DNA of 31,018 bases from DAINBT01 sp036732785 (GTDB lineage Bacteria; Planctomycetota; Phycisphaerae; Sedimentisphaerales; SM23-30). Every line of letters begins with the position of its first letter. Position 1 is the stretch's first letter. The stretch spans positions 1-31,018 of the forward strand of contig CAZICK010000044.1 in NCBI GenBank assembly GCA_964537505.1. The letters are read 5' to 3'. A program made the translations under genes and the position numbers. Positions 14,904 to 22,482 of the stretch are shown piece after piece. Under the pieces are notes generated by a model, which worked only from the letters and a program-made list of their open reading frames with translations, ran no database searches and had not been told where the DNA came from.

Positions 14904-15800
14904 ATGGCGAAAAACGATCAAGAAAATATGCCGACCCGGCGGCTTCCGGAATGGCTCAAACGGCCGGTGGCCAGGGGTGCAAAATTCGAGCATGTCAGCC
15001 GGGTGCTGAGTGAGCTTGGGTTGGCGACGGTGTGTGAGGGTGCGGGGTGTCCGAACCGGGGTGAGTGCTATTCGGCAGGGACGGCAACGTTTATGATAAT
15101 GGGCGAGGTCTGTACGCGCAATTGTCAGTTCTGCAAGGTGCCCCACGGTGAGGCCGGACCACTGGAGGAAGATGAGCCGCAGCGGGTGGCGCAGGCAGTA
15201 AAAGAACTCGGCCTTGGGCATGTGGTAATTACCTCGGTTACGCGGGACGACCTGGCCGACGGCGGGGCGGAGCATTTCGCGCAGACGATTCAAGCGATAC
15301 GTCAAAGCAGTCGTAAAGCAACCATTGAAGTGCTGACGCCCGATTTTATCGGTGAGAGGAGATGCCTTGATGTCGTTTGCCAGGCGCAGCCGGATGTGTT
15401 CAATCACAATATTGAAACGACACGGCGATTGACGCCGGAAATCCGTAGCGGAGCTGACTATGATCGGTCGCTGAAGGTGCTGGGCTATATGGCCAAACGC
15501 GAAGGCAAAGGCGTTATCAAAAGTGGTTTTATGCTGGGACTGGGCGAAACTGATGAAGAAATTGTCGAAACCCTGGGCGATCTGCACAATGCCGGCGTGG
15601 AGATGGTAACGATCGGCCAATATCTACGGCCAGGTAAAAATAATCGGCCGGTGCATAAGTTTTATCAGCCGGGGGAATTCGATCAGATACGAAAGCAGGC
15701 TGAGCAGATGGGTTTTTCGCATGTGGCGGCCGGGCCGTTCGTCCGTAGCAGTTATCATGCCCAAATCAGTCTGCGCAAAACGAACAATTCACGAAAATAG
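14904..15800 (+). CDS. lipA: Lipoyl synthase
   Basis: The 298-residue radical-SAM enzyme inserts two sulfurs into octanoyl-carrier protein to make lipoyl cofactor. It shows both iron-sulfur sites: the auxiliary cluster CEGAGCPNRGEC (Cys44, Cys49, Cys55) and the radical-SAM CTRNCQFC (Cys70, Cys74, Cys77). The TSVTRDDLADGGA block and the C-terminal GPFVRSSYHA, with the serine that ligates the auxiliary cluster, are also present. Length is normal for LipA. The ATG at 14904 is chosen over GTG 14898 because the promoter predicts an RNA starting there and no ribosome binding site exists. It is followed after 2 bp by a lipoyl-pathway ligase/transferase, so both act in one operon for lipoylation of 2-oxoacid dehydrogenases or GcvH. 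Confidence 0.96.
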   Translation: MAKNDQENMPTRRLPEWLKRPVARGAKFEHVSRVLSELGLATVCEGAGCPNRGECYSAGTATFMIMGEVCTRNCQFCKVPHGEAGPLEEDEPQRVAQAVKELGLGHVVITSVTRDDLADGGAEHFAQTIQAIRQSSRKATIEVLTPDFIGERRCLDVVCQAQPDVFNHNIETTRRLTPEIRSGADYDRSLKVLGYMAKREGKGVIKSGFMLGLGETDEEIVETLGDLHNAGVEMVTIGQYLRPGKNNRPVHKFYQPGEFDQIRKQAEQMGFSHVAAGPFVRSSYHAQISLRKTNNSRK

Positions 15801-15802
15801 TT

Positions 15803-16630
15803 ATGAACGAACAAGAACCATTGCGAATTCTGATAGATCAGCCGCTGTGCGGGGTGATGAACATGGCTGTTGACGAAGCGGTTTTGCAGGGAGTCAACCA
15901 GGGAGCGTCTCCAGCGACGCTGCGGTTTTATCGATGGGCCGAGCCGACGGTTTCACTGGGCTATTTCCAGAAATATGAAGAGCTGCTGGGTCAGGATGAA
16001 GCGATTCGCCAACTGCCGATGGTGCGGCGTCAAACGGGAGGCGGTGCGATACTGCATGACGATGAACTGACCTATTCGCTAATCTTGCCGTTAGATGGTA
16101 GTATTGCCGAAACTGATATTGAAAAGATGTATCAACTGGTGCATAACACATTTATCACGATACTGGGAAAATACGGGGTAAATGTAAAATATCGCGGCGG
16201 TAGTGAAAGTGGCAATTCTCAGCGGGGTCCGTTTTTCTGCTTTGCCCGGCGGCATCGGCTGGACCTGATGGTGGAAGGTGAAAAGTTGGTGGGCAGCGCC
16301 CAACGGCGGATAAAAAACGCGGTCCTGCAACATGGTTCGCTGATACTATCGAGCCGTTTCGCTCAACAAAGGTGCGCGCAATTAGCGACTGCCGCGAAAA
16401 TACCGATCAACCTGAATGATTTTATTGCAGAGGTGACCGGCCATCTGAGCGGCAAGCTGGGGTCGAAAACAGTCAACGGGAATCTAAGCGACGAAGAGCA
16501 GCAACAATTGACCAAACTGCAGGAAAAATATAGTTCGGACGAATGGAACCGCCGGAAAACTTCAGCACCAAAGGCAATATTAAAGTGCCAAAGTGCGTTT
16601 GCCGATAAAAATGAAAACAAGCGGGCTTAA
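15803..16630 (+). CDS. lipM: Octanoyltransferase/lipoate-protein ligase-like protein (LipM type)
   Basis: The 275-residue member of the biotin/lipoate A/B ligase family moves octanoyl or lipoyl groups to lipoyl domains. Family blocks: MNMAVDEAVL at 19-28, RRQTGGGAILHDDELTYS at 75-92, RHRLDLMVEGEKLVGSAQRR at 150-169 with the conserved lysine (Lys161), and QHGSL. Cys146 in FFCFARR matches the catalytic cysteine position of LipM, so an octanoyl-ACP:GcvH-type transferase supplying LipA is favoured over an ATP-dependent ligase. It follows lipA with a 2-bp gap. The C-terminal 40 residues are basic and less conserved. The symbol is moderately certain; LplA-like activity is the alternative. Confidence 0.85.
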   Translation: MNEQEPLRILIDQPLCGVMNMAVDEAVLQGVNQGASPATLRFYRWAEPTVSLGYFQKYEELLGQDEAIRQLPMVRRQTGGGAILHDDELTYSLILPLDGSIAETDIEKMYQLVHNTFITILGKYGVNVKYRGGSESGNSQRGPFFCFARRHRLDLMVEGEKLVGSAQRRIKNAVLQHGSLILSSRFAQQRCAQLATAAKIPINLNDFIAEVTGHLSGKLGSKTVNGNLSDEEQQQLTKLQEKYSSDEWNRRKTSAPKAILKCQSAFADKNENKRA

Positions 16631-16690
16631 TCATATCATCTTTGATAACAAGGAGTTAGGTAAAACTTGAAGCCCCCTTTAATTTAGGCA

Positions 16691-16719
16691 TGGACTTTGC
16701 TCAGGGTAATTGCTATACT
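16691..16719 (+). promoter_or_regulatory. Promoter of the SRP RNA
   Basis: TGGACT (16691-16696), a 17-bp spacer and TATACT (16714-16719) predict a start near 16726, about 24 nt before the SRP RNA helix. This implies 5' trimming. Confidence 0.5.
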
Positions 16720-16749
16720 GCCGGTGACAATTTGAGAAAAAGAAAAAAC

Positions 16750-17019
16750 AGCCGTGCTAGGCGGGGTGTTAGCGGTACCCTGTAACTCGCAATCCGCTAT
16801 AGCGGGGCGGAATTCTTTTTGGAGGATTGGTGGCGATGAGCCACTATTGCCATAAGCGGTATTGATAGCCGGGTCCCATGCAAGCGGACAGCGTGAACTT
16901 GGTCAGGCCGGGAACGGAGCAGCCATAAGCGTTTAGTTCGCTGTGCCGTGGAACAACCTGGCTGGAGCTGGCTGTGGCAACATACTCAGCAAAACCGATA
17001 CGAAGAAAAGTGCACGGCT
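16750..17019 (+). ncRNA. ffs: Signal recognition particle RNA, long (Bacillus-type) form with Alu domain
   Basis: The S-domain tip GTCAGGCCGGGAACGGAGCA (from 16902) is the hallmark asymmetric/GNAR-loop region bound by Ffh. The 5' part (GTGCTAGGCGGGGTGTTAGC onward, closing with GGGGCGGAATTC) matches the Alu domain of Bacillus-type SRP RNA. The ends close perfectly: AGCCGTGC (16750-16757) pairs with GCACGGCT (17012-17019). The 270-nt length agrees with the 271-nt Bacillus RNA rather than the ~114-nt 4.5S form of E. coli. It acts with Ffh in co-translational targeting to the membrane. It lies directly upstream of dnaX, the gene order known from Bacillus. Confidence 0.93.
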
Positions 17020-17086
17020 ATTATATACTCAAACTGACCGGTTCTAACGAATTGTTCCGTTTGAAGGTGCGAGGCACGAGCAGTCC

Positions 17087-18910
17087 ATGTCCTATACGGT
17101 TTTGGCAAGACGGTATCGCTCTGAAACGTTTGATGACGTTGTCGGCCAGGAAGCAGTATCGCAAACGCTGAAAAACGCGATCGAGTCCGATCGGGTGGCA
17201 CATGCTTATCTTTTCAGCGGCACCCGCGGTGTGGGTAAAACCACCATGGCCAGGATATTGGCCAAGGCCCTGAACTGTCTGGCGGCAGACAAGCCCACTA
17301 CTACGCCCTGCTGTAAATGCGAAAGCTGCATAGCTGTCAGCGAAGGGGAGGATATCGACGTACTGGAGATCGACGGGGCGAGTAATACCGGCGTTGACCA
17401 CATTCGAGAATTGCGACAGAACGCGATCTATCGGCCGGCTCGGGCGCGGTTCAAGGTGTATATTATAGACGAAGTTCACATGCTCTCCACCGGTGCGTTC
17501 AACGCGCTTTTGAAAACGCTGGAAGAGCCGCCGGAGTTTGTAAAGTTCATCCTGGCCACAACCGAACCAAACAAAGTACTGCCAACCATTCTGTCTCGCT
17601 GTCAGCGTTTCGATTTTCGCAATATCCAGGTCGAAGATATCGTCGGACACCTCAAAGCAATCCTGACCGCCGAAGGCGTGGAAGCGGAAGATACCTTGGT
17701 AAGACGAATCGCCAGGCTTGGTCGCGGTTCGATGCGCGATGCGCTTTCGCTGCTGGACCAGATTATCAGCATGAGCGATGATAAACTCACACTTGGCCTG
17801 CTGGAAGAACTGCTCGGCACACCGCGTTCGGAAATAATTGTCGAACTGACCCAGGCGATAAGCCAAAACGACTTGTCGCAAGGGCTTCTCCAGATTGACA
17901 AGGCCCTTGGCGAAGGGCTGGCACTGGAACAACTCGCCCAGGCGATGCAGGAGCATTTCAGGGATCTGCTGGTGATGCGCAACTGTGGCGAACAGACGGA
18001 GCTGGTCGATATCAGCGACAAAGCGATTCGCGAGCAAATGGCCGAGCAGGCTAAAATGTTCGACGACGCAACCCTCATCTATAACATCACCGTAATGGAA
18101 GAGCTGCGACGGGCAATAAAGTCGAGCGGTTCCAACCGGGCGTTGCTGGAGGCGGCGGTGGTAAGATTGGCCGCCAGTGACCGCTTCAGCGATACCAAGG
18201 TCCTGCTGGAACAGCTTCAGCAATTGCAATCCACCCCAACCACCTCCCCGACCACTTCCCCGACCAACCTAAACCGTAGCGTCAACACGACAGCAACAAA
18301 AAGCAGTCTCCAACCTGTCGCCAAAACCGCGACTACTGTCAGAAACAGCAGTACCACCGGCCAACCGGCGGCACAGGCCACCACGACAGCGCAGGCTACC
18401 ACGGCAGCCAAACCACAGGCGGTAAATGAATTGGTCCCGCCGGAAACGCTGACCCTGGAATACATCCGTAAGCACTGGCAGCAGATTGTCGAACAACTAT
18501 CGCAGCACAACCAATCACACCTTGTCGCCTTGAAGTTTTCCAATCCTGAAGATTTCCGTGACGGAGTGCTGACCCTTGGTTATGACAGCAAGCAAAATGG
18601 TATGCGAAGTTACCTCGAAAGCCGTCCCGACCAGATCGCCGAGATCGGTGAGACCATGACCAGCCTTCTTCATCAACCGATACGACTGAGCCTGGCTCAA
18701 ATTGACAAACCGGCCGATCAATCGGCGGAAAAAACAGCTTCGACCACGGCAAACCCAGTTGATTCCGAGGCGCCCCGGGTGAAAATGCCGCCCGGCGCTA
18801 AACCGAGCCAACAAGAAATCAACGATGCCATGAACGAACCGCATGTCAGAAACGTCCAGCGAATACTCGGCGGCAAAGTTCGGCACATCGAACGATTGAA
18901 GGAAAAATGA
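17087..18910 (+). CDS. dnaX: DNA polymerase III subunit gamma/tau
   Basis: This 607-residue clamp-loader ATPase opens the beta clamp and links polymerases in the replisome. Seen: Walker A GTRGVGKTT at 45-53, the zinc-binding cysteines Cys64, Cys76, Cys78 and Cys81, Walker B YIIDEVHML at 125-133, and sensor ILSRCQRFDF (SRC arginine finger). Residues 380-440 are a Thr/Ala/Pro-rich low-complexity linker before the tau-specific C-terminal region. The A-run at about 18728 is not a canonical -1 slippery site in this frame, so a programmed short gamma form is not evident. The ATG has a GCGAGG-like site upstream. It heads the dnaX-ybaB-recR cluster and follows the SRP RNA by 67 bp. Confidence 0.96.
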   Translation: MSYTVLARRYRSETFDDVVGQEAVSQTLKNAIESDRVAHAYLFSGTRGVGKTTMARILAKALNCLAADKPTTTPCCKCESCIAVSEGEDIDVLEIDGASNTGVDHIRELRQNAIYRPARARFKVYIIDEVHMLSTGAFNALLKTLEEPPEFVKFILATTEPNKVLPTILSRCQRFDFRNIQVEDIVGHLKAILTAEGVEAEDTLVRRIARLGRGSMRDALSLLDQIISMSDDKLTLGLLEELLGTPRSEIIVELTQAISQNDLSQGLLQIDKALGEGLALEQLAQAMQEHFRDLLVMRNCGEQTELVDISDKAIREQMAEQAKMFDDATLIYNITVMEELRRAIKSSGSNRALLEAAVVRLAASDRFSDTKVLLEQLQQLQSTPTTSPTTSPTNLNRSVNTTATKSSLQPVAKTATTVRNSSTTGQPAAQATTTAQATTAAKPQAVNELVPPETLTLEYIRKHWQQIVEQLSQHNQSHLVALKFSNPEDFRDGVLTLGYDSKQNGMRSYLESRPDQIAEIGETMTSLLHQPIRLSLAQIDKPADQSAEKTASTTANPVDSEAPRVKMPPGAKPSQQEINDAMNEPHVRNVQRILGGKVRHIERLKEK

Positions 18911-18938
18911 AAAAGAAAAACAACAACAGGAGTCTCTC

Positions 18939-19103
18939 GTGGAACCAGAACACTTATTTGCTTATGGAACAGGAACGTTGGCGATAGTCAACGCGGGACT
19001 GGCGCAATCCAAGAACAGAAACGCATTGGGTTGGTTTTTTGCTCCGTTGCTCCTGGGACCGAGTGCCACGTTCATCCTGGTGGCATTCTGCGAAAAGTTG
19101 TAA
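18939..19103 (+). CDS. 54-residue small membrane protein
   Basis: This short gene was found by reading the gap after dnaX. GTG has AGGAG 7 bp upstream, and the frame runs 55 codons to TAA. The product has two hydrophobic segments: EPEHLFAYGTGTLAIVNAGL near the start, then a basic loop SKNRNAL, then GWFFAPLLLGPSATFILVAF. The loop plus GWFF.PLLLGP pattern resembles small membrane proteins and membrane-anchoring tails of the 'N.LGWFFLGLLFGP' kind seen in many bacteria. Function is unknown. It lies 28 bp after dnaX and 5 bp before mntA, on the same strand. A competing ATG at 18907 reads an unrelated hydrophilic 26-codon frame. Confidence 0.65.
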   Translation: MEPEHLFAYGTGTLAIVNAGLAQSKNRNALGWFFAPLLLGPSATFILVAFCEKL

Positions 19104-19108
19104 GAAGA

Positions 19109-19408
19109 ATGAATAAGAACCTGATAATACCAAAAGATGAGATTGCGGATTTTTGCCGGCGGCATCATATTAGAAAGCTGGCCATTTTCGGCTCCGCTCT
19201 GCGGGATGATTTCAGACCCGACAGCGACGTGGACGTATTGCTAGAGTTCCAGGCGGAACTGGAGCCTGGGTTTATGGGCTTGGCCAGAATGGAACGTGAA
19301 CTCTCTGAGATTCTTGGATGGCAGACGGACTTGCGAACGCCGGAAGATCTGAGCCGATATTTTCGGGACGAAGTGGTAGCGAGCGCAGAGGTACAGTATG
19401 CTCAATAA
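19109..19408 (+). CDS. mntA: MntA-type nucleotidyltransferase antitoxin
   Basis: The 99-residue protein has a minimal nucleotidyltransferase fold with GSX10DXD: Gly28-Ser29, Asp40 and Asp42. In HepT-MntA systems this enzyme AMPylates a tyrosine of the HepT toxin and so silences it. The start is the ATG 5 bp after the previous stop, with AAGAAG nearby; an upstream in-frame ATG inside the small membrane protein gene is rejected. The C-terminus overlaps hepT by 11 bp, typical of the pair. The module interrupts the dnaX-ybaB-recR cluster, which suggests acquisition by transfer. Confidence 0.88.
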   Translation: MNKNLIIPKDEIADFCRRHHIRKLAIFGSALRDDFRPDSDVDVLLEFQAELEPGFMGLARMERELSEILGWQTDLRTPEDLSRYFRDEVVASAEVQYAQ

Positions 19409-19760
19409 AGAAGACCGAATTCGCTTATGTCATATGCTGGAGGCCGCACGTGAAGCACTTGAACTCGCCAAAGGGCGCACTCGGGCAGAGTTGGAATCAG
19501 ATCGCTCATTAACACATTCACTTGTTCGGTGTTTGGAAATCATCGGTGAAGCAGCAAGTAAGGTTTCCAAGGAATATCGCCAGACCAACACTCAAATAGA
19601 ATGGGATGATATGATTGGCATGCGTAATCGACTTGTTCATGCTTATTTTGACATAAACCTAAACATCGTTTGGCGAACCGTTAATAAGGAAGTTATTCCC
19701 TTAGTCTCTGCAATTGAAGCTATAATGGAATCAGAAGGATTAAACGATTGTCAACGGTAG
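19398..19760 (+). CDS. hepT: HepT-type HEPN RNase toxin (DUF86)
   Basis: The 120-residue all-helical protein has the HEPN RX4HXY motif: Arg76, His81 and Tyr83 in RNRLVHAYFD. Arg and His form the RNase site, and the Tyr is the residue AMPylated by MntA in studied systems. An upstream helix carries SLVRCLEIIGEAASKVS, also typical. It overlaps mntA, so toxin and antitoxin are co-translated. Lower G+C than neighbouring dnaX and ybaB supports a recent arrival. It is intact with no stop or frameshift, so the pair could be active. Confidence 0.88.
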   Translation: MLNKEDRIRLCHMLEAAREALELAKGRTRAELESDRSLTHSLVRCLEIIGEAASKVSKEYRQTNTQIEWDDMIGMRNRLVHAYFDINLNIVWRTVNKEVIPLVSAIEAIMESEGLNDCQR

Positions 19761-19810
19761 AACAGCTATTACCAAGTTTACTTTAACCAGATTTTATTAA
19801 GGATATAGAA

Positions 19811-20158
19811 ATGGCAGGAATTGGCGATTTTATGGGAATTATGACTAAGGTGAAGGAACTGCAGAAAAATATGCAGCAAATGCAGGAAGAAATGCAAAAC
19901 AAGAGCTTCGAAGCGGCAAGCGGCGGCGGAATGGTCACCGCTACGGTCAGCGGTAAAGGACAGTTGCTGAGCCTGAAGATCGACGCCCAGGCGGTTGACC
20001 CAAACGATATCGAAATGCTGGAGGACCTGGTCGTAGCGGCGGTCAACGCCGCAATGAACAAGAGCAACGAAGAAATGAAACAGCAGATATCTCAAATGAC
20101 CGGTGGGCTTAATATCCCCGGCATCGAAGGACTGGGCAAAATGATGGGACTGGGATGA
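19811..20158 (+). CDS. ybaB: YbaB/EbfC-family nucleoid-associated protein
   Basis: The 115-residue protein has a coiled-coil start (MTKVKELQKNMQQMQEEMQN at 10-29) and the beta-rich core GGGMVTATVSGKGQLLSLKID with DLVVAAVNAAMNKS, the signature of this DNA-binding dimer. The C-terminus is glycine-rich (GGLNIPGIEGLG). It has an AAGGA ribosome site 8 bp before the ATG. Its stop overlaps recR by 4 bp, the usual linkage in bacteria. It is thought to bind DNA and influence recombination and gene expression. Confidence 0.94.
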   Translation: MAGIGDFMGIMTKVKELQKNMQQMQEEMQNKSFEAASGGGMVTATVSGKGQLLSLKIDAQAVDPNDIEMLEDLVVAAVNAAMNKSNEEMKQQISQMTGGLNIPGIEGLGKMMGLG

Positions 20159-20760
20159 GCAATACGCATACCGAAAGTATGGATCGGCTGATGGAACAGC
20201 TCGCACGGCTGCCTGGTATCGGTCGGCGGTCGGCAGAGCGATTGGCATACTTCATCCTCAAGCAGCCGCCTGAAGAAGCAATGGCCCTTGCCCATGCGAT
20301 CAGCGAGGTCAAAACAAAAATACATCAATGCAAAAGCTGCTACAACCTGAGCGAACACGAACTGTGTGAGATCTGCCGAAACCCAAGCAGGGATCACTCG
20401 ATTATCTGTGTGGTCGAACAGCCCAACGATCTGATCTGCCTGGAAGAAACAGGTATGTGCAATTGGGTCTATCATGTGTTGCAGGGACATTTAGCGCCGC
20501 TGGAGGGAGTCACGCCCGAAAAACTGACCATCGAGGCCCTGATAAAAAGAGTGGAAACCGGAAAAATAAAGGAAGTAGTGATGGCAACCAATCCCAACAT
20601 GGATGGGGACGGCACGGCACTGTACATCAACTCACTGCTGAGCGGAACAAACGTCAAGATCACCCGCCTTGCACGAGGGCTGCCCAGCGGCGGTAGTATC
20701 GAATATGCCGGCAAAAGCGTTCTGAACGATGCCATCACCGGCCGGGCCGCAATGCGCTGA
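20155..20760 (+). CDS. recR: Recombination mediator RecR
   Basis: The 201-residue protein has the full RecR layout: helix-hairpin-helix LARLPGIGRRSAERLAYFIL at 16-35, a four-cysteine zinc finger (Cys59, Cys62, Cys71, Cys74), a Toprim domain beginning about IICVVEQPND, and the Walker-B-like ATNPNMDGDGTALYI. It works with RecO and RecF to load RecA on gapped DNA. The start overlaps the end of ybaB (ATGA), so translation is coupled. Length is normal. Confidence 0.96.
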   Translation: MSNTHTESMDRLMEQLARLPGIGRRSAERLAYFILKQPPEEAMALAHAISEVKTKIHQCKSCYNLSEHELCEICRNPSRDHSIICVVEQPNDLICLEETGMCNWVYHVLQGHLAPLEGVTPEKLTIEALIKRVETGKIKEVVMATNPNMDGDGTALYINSLLSGTNVKITRLARGLPSGGSIEYAGKSVLNDAITGRAAMR

Positions 20761-20843
20761 TAAATCAGGGAATTACGATATTGCCGATTATAAGGAAAGA
20801 ATTCGAGACAATTACTCGGGAAAAAACAATAGAAGCCTTTGTC

Positions 20844-20873
20844 TTGGCATCAATTAATAATTAGACTTATAGA
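20844..20873 (+). promoter_or_regulatory. Possible promoter of rpoN
   Basis: TTGGCA (20844-20849), an 18-bp A+T-rich spacer and TATAGA (20868-20873) lie in the 167-bp gap between recR and rpoN. The match is moderate. Confidence 0.35.
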
Positions 20874-20927
20874 AACTTCCATGCAAACCGGACAGCCTGA
20901 ATTGACGATAAAACATAGGAAATTGAT

Positions 20928-22424
20928 ATGCGCTTAGACTTATCACAACAAATGAAGATGGACCAGCGAATGGTCATGGCTCCCCACATGATCCAGTCGA
21001 TGGAGATTCTTCAGCTTCCGCTGATGGCACTGCAGGAAAGAATCGAACAGGAAATGCTCTCGAATCCGGTGCTGGAGATGGAAGACCCGATCGCCGAAAG
21101 CAGCGAACCCCAAACCGCAGAAGACGCCTTTACCAGCGACAATGAAATTTCCGACAGCGAAAAATCATTACTGATCAGAGACGACAACAACAAAAAAGAT
21201 GATTTCCAGCGACTGGACAACGTTGGCAGTGACTACGACGATTATCTGACACGATCGTTTTATGTGCAGCCACGCCGCGGCAATGACAGTCGTGATGTTA
21301 AACACGAAGCCATGCAAAACGTCGCGGCGCCGTCCCAATCGCTCAACGAATATCTCCATGGGCAGTGGGCTTTCGTGGATTGCGAACCGATCATCAAGAG
21401 CATCGGTTCCGTCATTATCGACTTCATTGACGAAACCGGATATCTGTCGGTCGATCTCGACTCGATACGCGAGCAGGTTCACGAATCGGTAACATCCGAG
21501 CAAACGAAAAAGGCCCTTTCGATGGTGCAAACACTGGAACCGGCCGGCGTAGCGGCACGCGATTTGGCCGAATGCCTCCTTCTGCAATTAAAAAACGCCA
21601 ACAATAACGACAACGACCAACTGGAAGTGGAACTGATAAAAAACCATCTCAAAGATATCGAAATGAACCGTTATCCTGCCGTGGCACGCAAAACCGGCCG
21701 AACCATAAACGAAATCAAGCGGGCGATCCATGTCATATCCCGCCTGGACCCTCGTCCCGGTATGCAGATCGGCGATCACAGTATGGCTTATATCGTACCG
21801 GATGTCATCGTGGAATATGATGAGAACAACGACATCTACACCGCCCGACTTTCCGATGGCAATAATCCCATTTTACGAATTAACACCTCGTACGGAAGAA
21901 TGCTTAGGGAAAACGGTGAAGTACCTGCGGATGCTAAGAGTTTCTTGCAGAACAGTGTGCGATCTGCACGCTGGCTCATAGAATCCATCGAGCAACGTAA
22001 GGCGACTTTGATGCGCGTGGTAAATCATGTGCTCAAGACACAGAGAGATTTTTTCGATCAAGGCCCCTTGCACCTCAAACCACTGCCTATGGTCGATGTA
22101 GCCGATGTGCTCGGCATTCATGTCGGCACTGTCTCACGAGCCGTTTCCGGCAAATATCTTCAGACCCCGATAGGTATATTCCCGCTTCGATACTTCTTTA
22201 GTGGAGGAACGGAAACCGACGCCGGGGAGGGCGTCAGTTGGGATGCCGTCAAAGCCAAATTACAGGAAATCATCGAAACCGAAGACAAAACAAATCCACT
22301 CCGCGACGACGAACTGGTCGAAAAACTCAAAGATCAGGGCCTAACCCTCGCCAGGCGAACCATAGCCAAGTATCGCAACCTGATGAAAATCCCGCCGGCC
22401 CGCCGGCGAAAAATATTCGATTAG
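20928..22424 (+). CDS. rpoN: RNA polymerase sigma-54 factor
   Basis: The 498-residue protein starts with the Gln/Met-rich region I (DLSQQMKMDQRMVMAPHMIQ) that contacts activators. An acidic region II follows, then the core-binding region, the HTH-containing DNA-binding part (VADVLGIHVGTVSRAVSGKY), and the C-terminal RpoN box ARRTIAKYRNLMKIP that reads the -24 element. It directs transcription from -24/-12 promoters with enhancer-binding ATPases. The ATG has ATAGGAAA upstream. It is followed within 7 bp by a terminator-like dispersed repeat. No candidate sigma-54 promoter in this window is convincing. Confidence 0.96.
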   Translation: MRLDLSQQMKMDQRMVMAPHMIQSMEILQLPLMALQERIEQEMLSNPVLEMEDPIAESSEPQTAEDAFTSDNEISDSEKSLLIRDDNNKKDDFQRLDNVGSDYDDYLTRSFYVQPRRGNDSRDVKHEAMQNVAAPSQSLNEYLHGQWAFVDCEPIIKSIGSVIIDFIDETGYLSVDLDSIREQVHESVTSEQTKKALSMVQTLEPAGVAARDLAECLLLQLKNANNNDNDQLEVELIKNHLKDIEMNRYPAVARKTGRTINEIKRAIHVISRLDPRPGMQIGDHSMAYIVPDVIVEYDENNDIYTARLSDGNNPILRINTSYGRMLRENGEVPADAKSFLQNSVRSARWLIESIEQRKATLMRVVNHVLKTQRDFFDQGPLHLKPLPMVDVADVLGIHVGTVSRAVSGKYLQTPIGIFPLRYFFSGGTETDAGEGVSWDAVKAKLQEIIETEDKTNPLRDDELVEKLKDQGLTLARRTIAKYRNLMKIPPARRRKIFD

Positions 22425-22430
22425 GCCACC

Positions 22431-22476
22431 GTGCGATTTCGCTTACGCGGCTCTACGTGTCGCACTTTTTCTCGTG
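22431..22476 (+). terminator. Terminator of rpoN, dispersed palindromic element copy 3
   Basis: GTGCGA (22431-22436) pairs perfectly with TCGCAC (22460-22465), followed by TTTTT. The sequence between is nearly identical to that at 8929 and 13654. It lies between convergent rpoN and galM. Confidence 0.65.
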
Positions 22477-22482
22477 TGCTAA

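Noticed and set aside
17021..18229. Long antisense open frame opposite dnaX (about 400 codons)
   Set aside because: It is a shadow of dnaX: no family match, no start signal, and composition explained by the sense codons.
18721..18745. Programmed frameshift in dnaX at the A-run
   Set aside because: The run is read GAA-AAA-ACA and does not fit the X-XXY-YYZ slippery pattern in this frame; no clear downstream hairpin.
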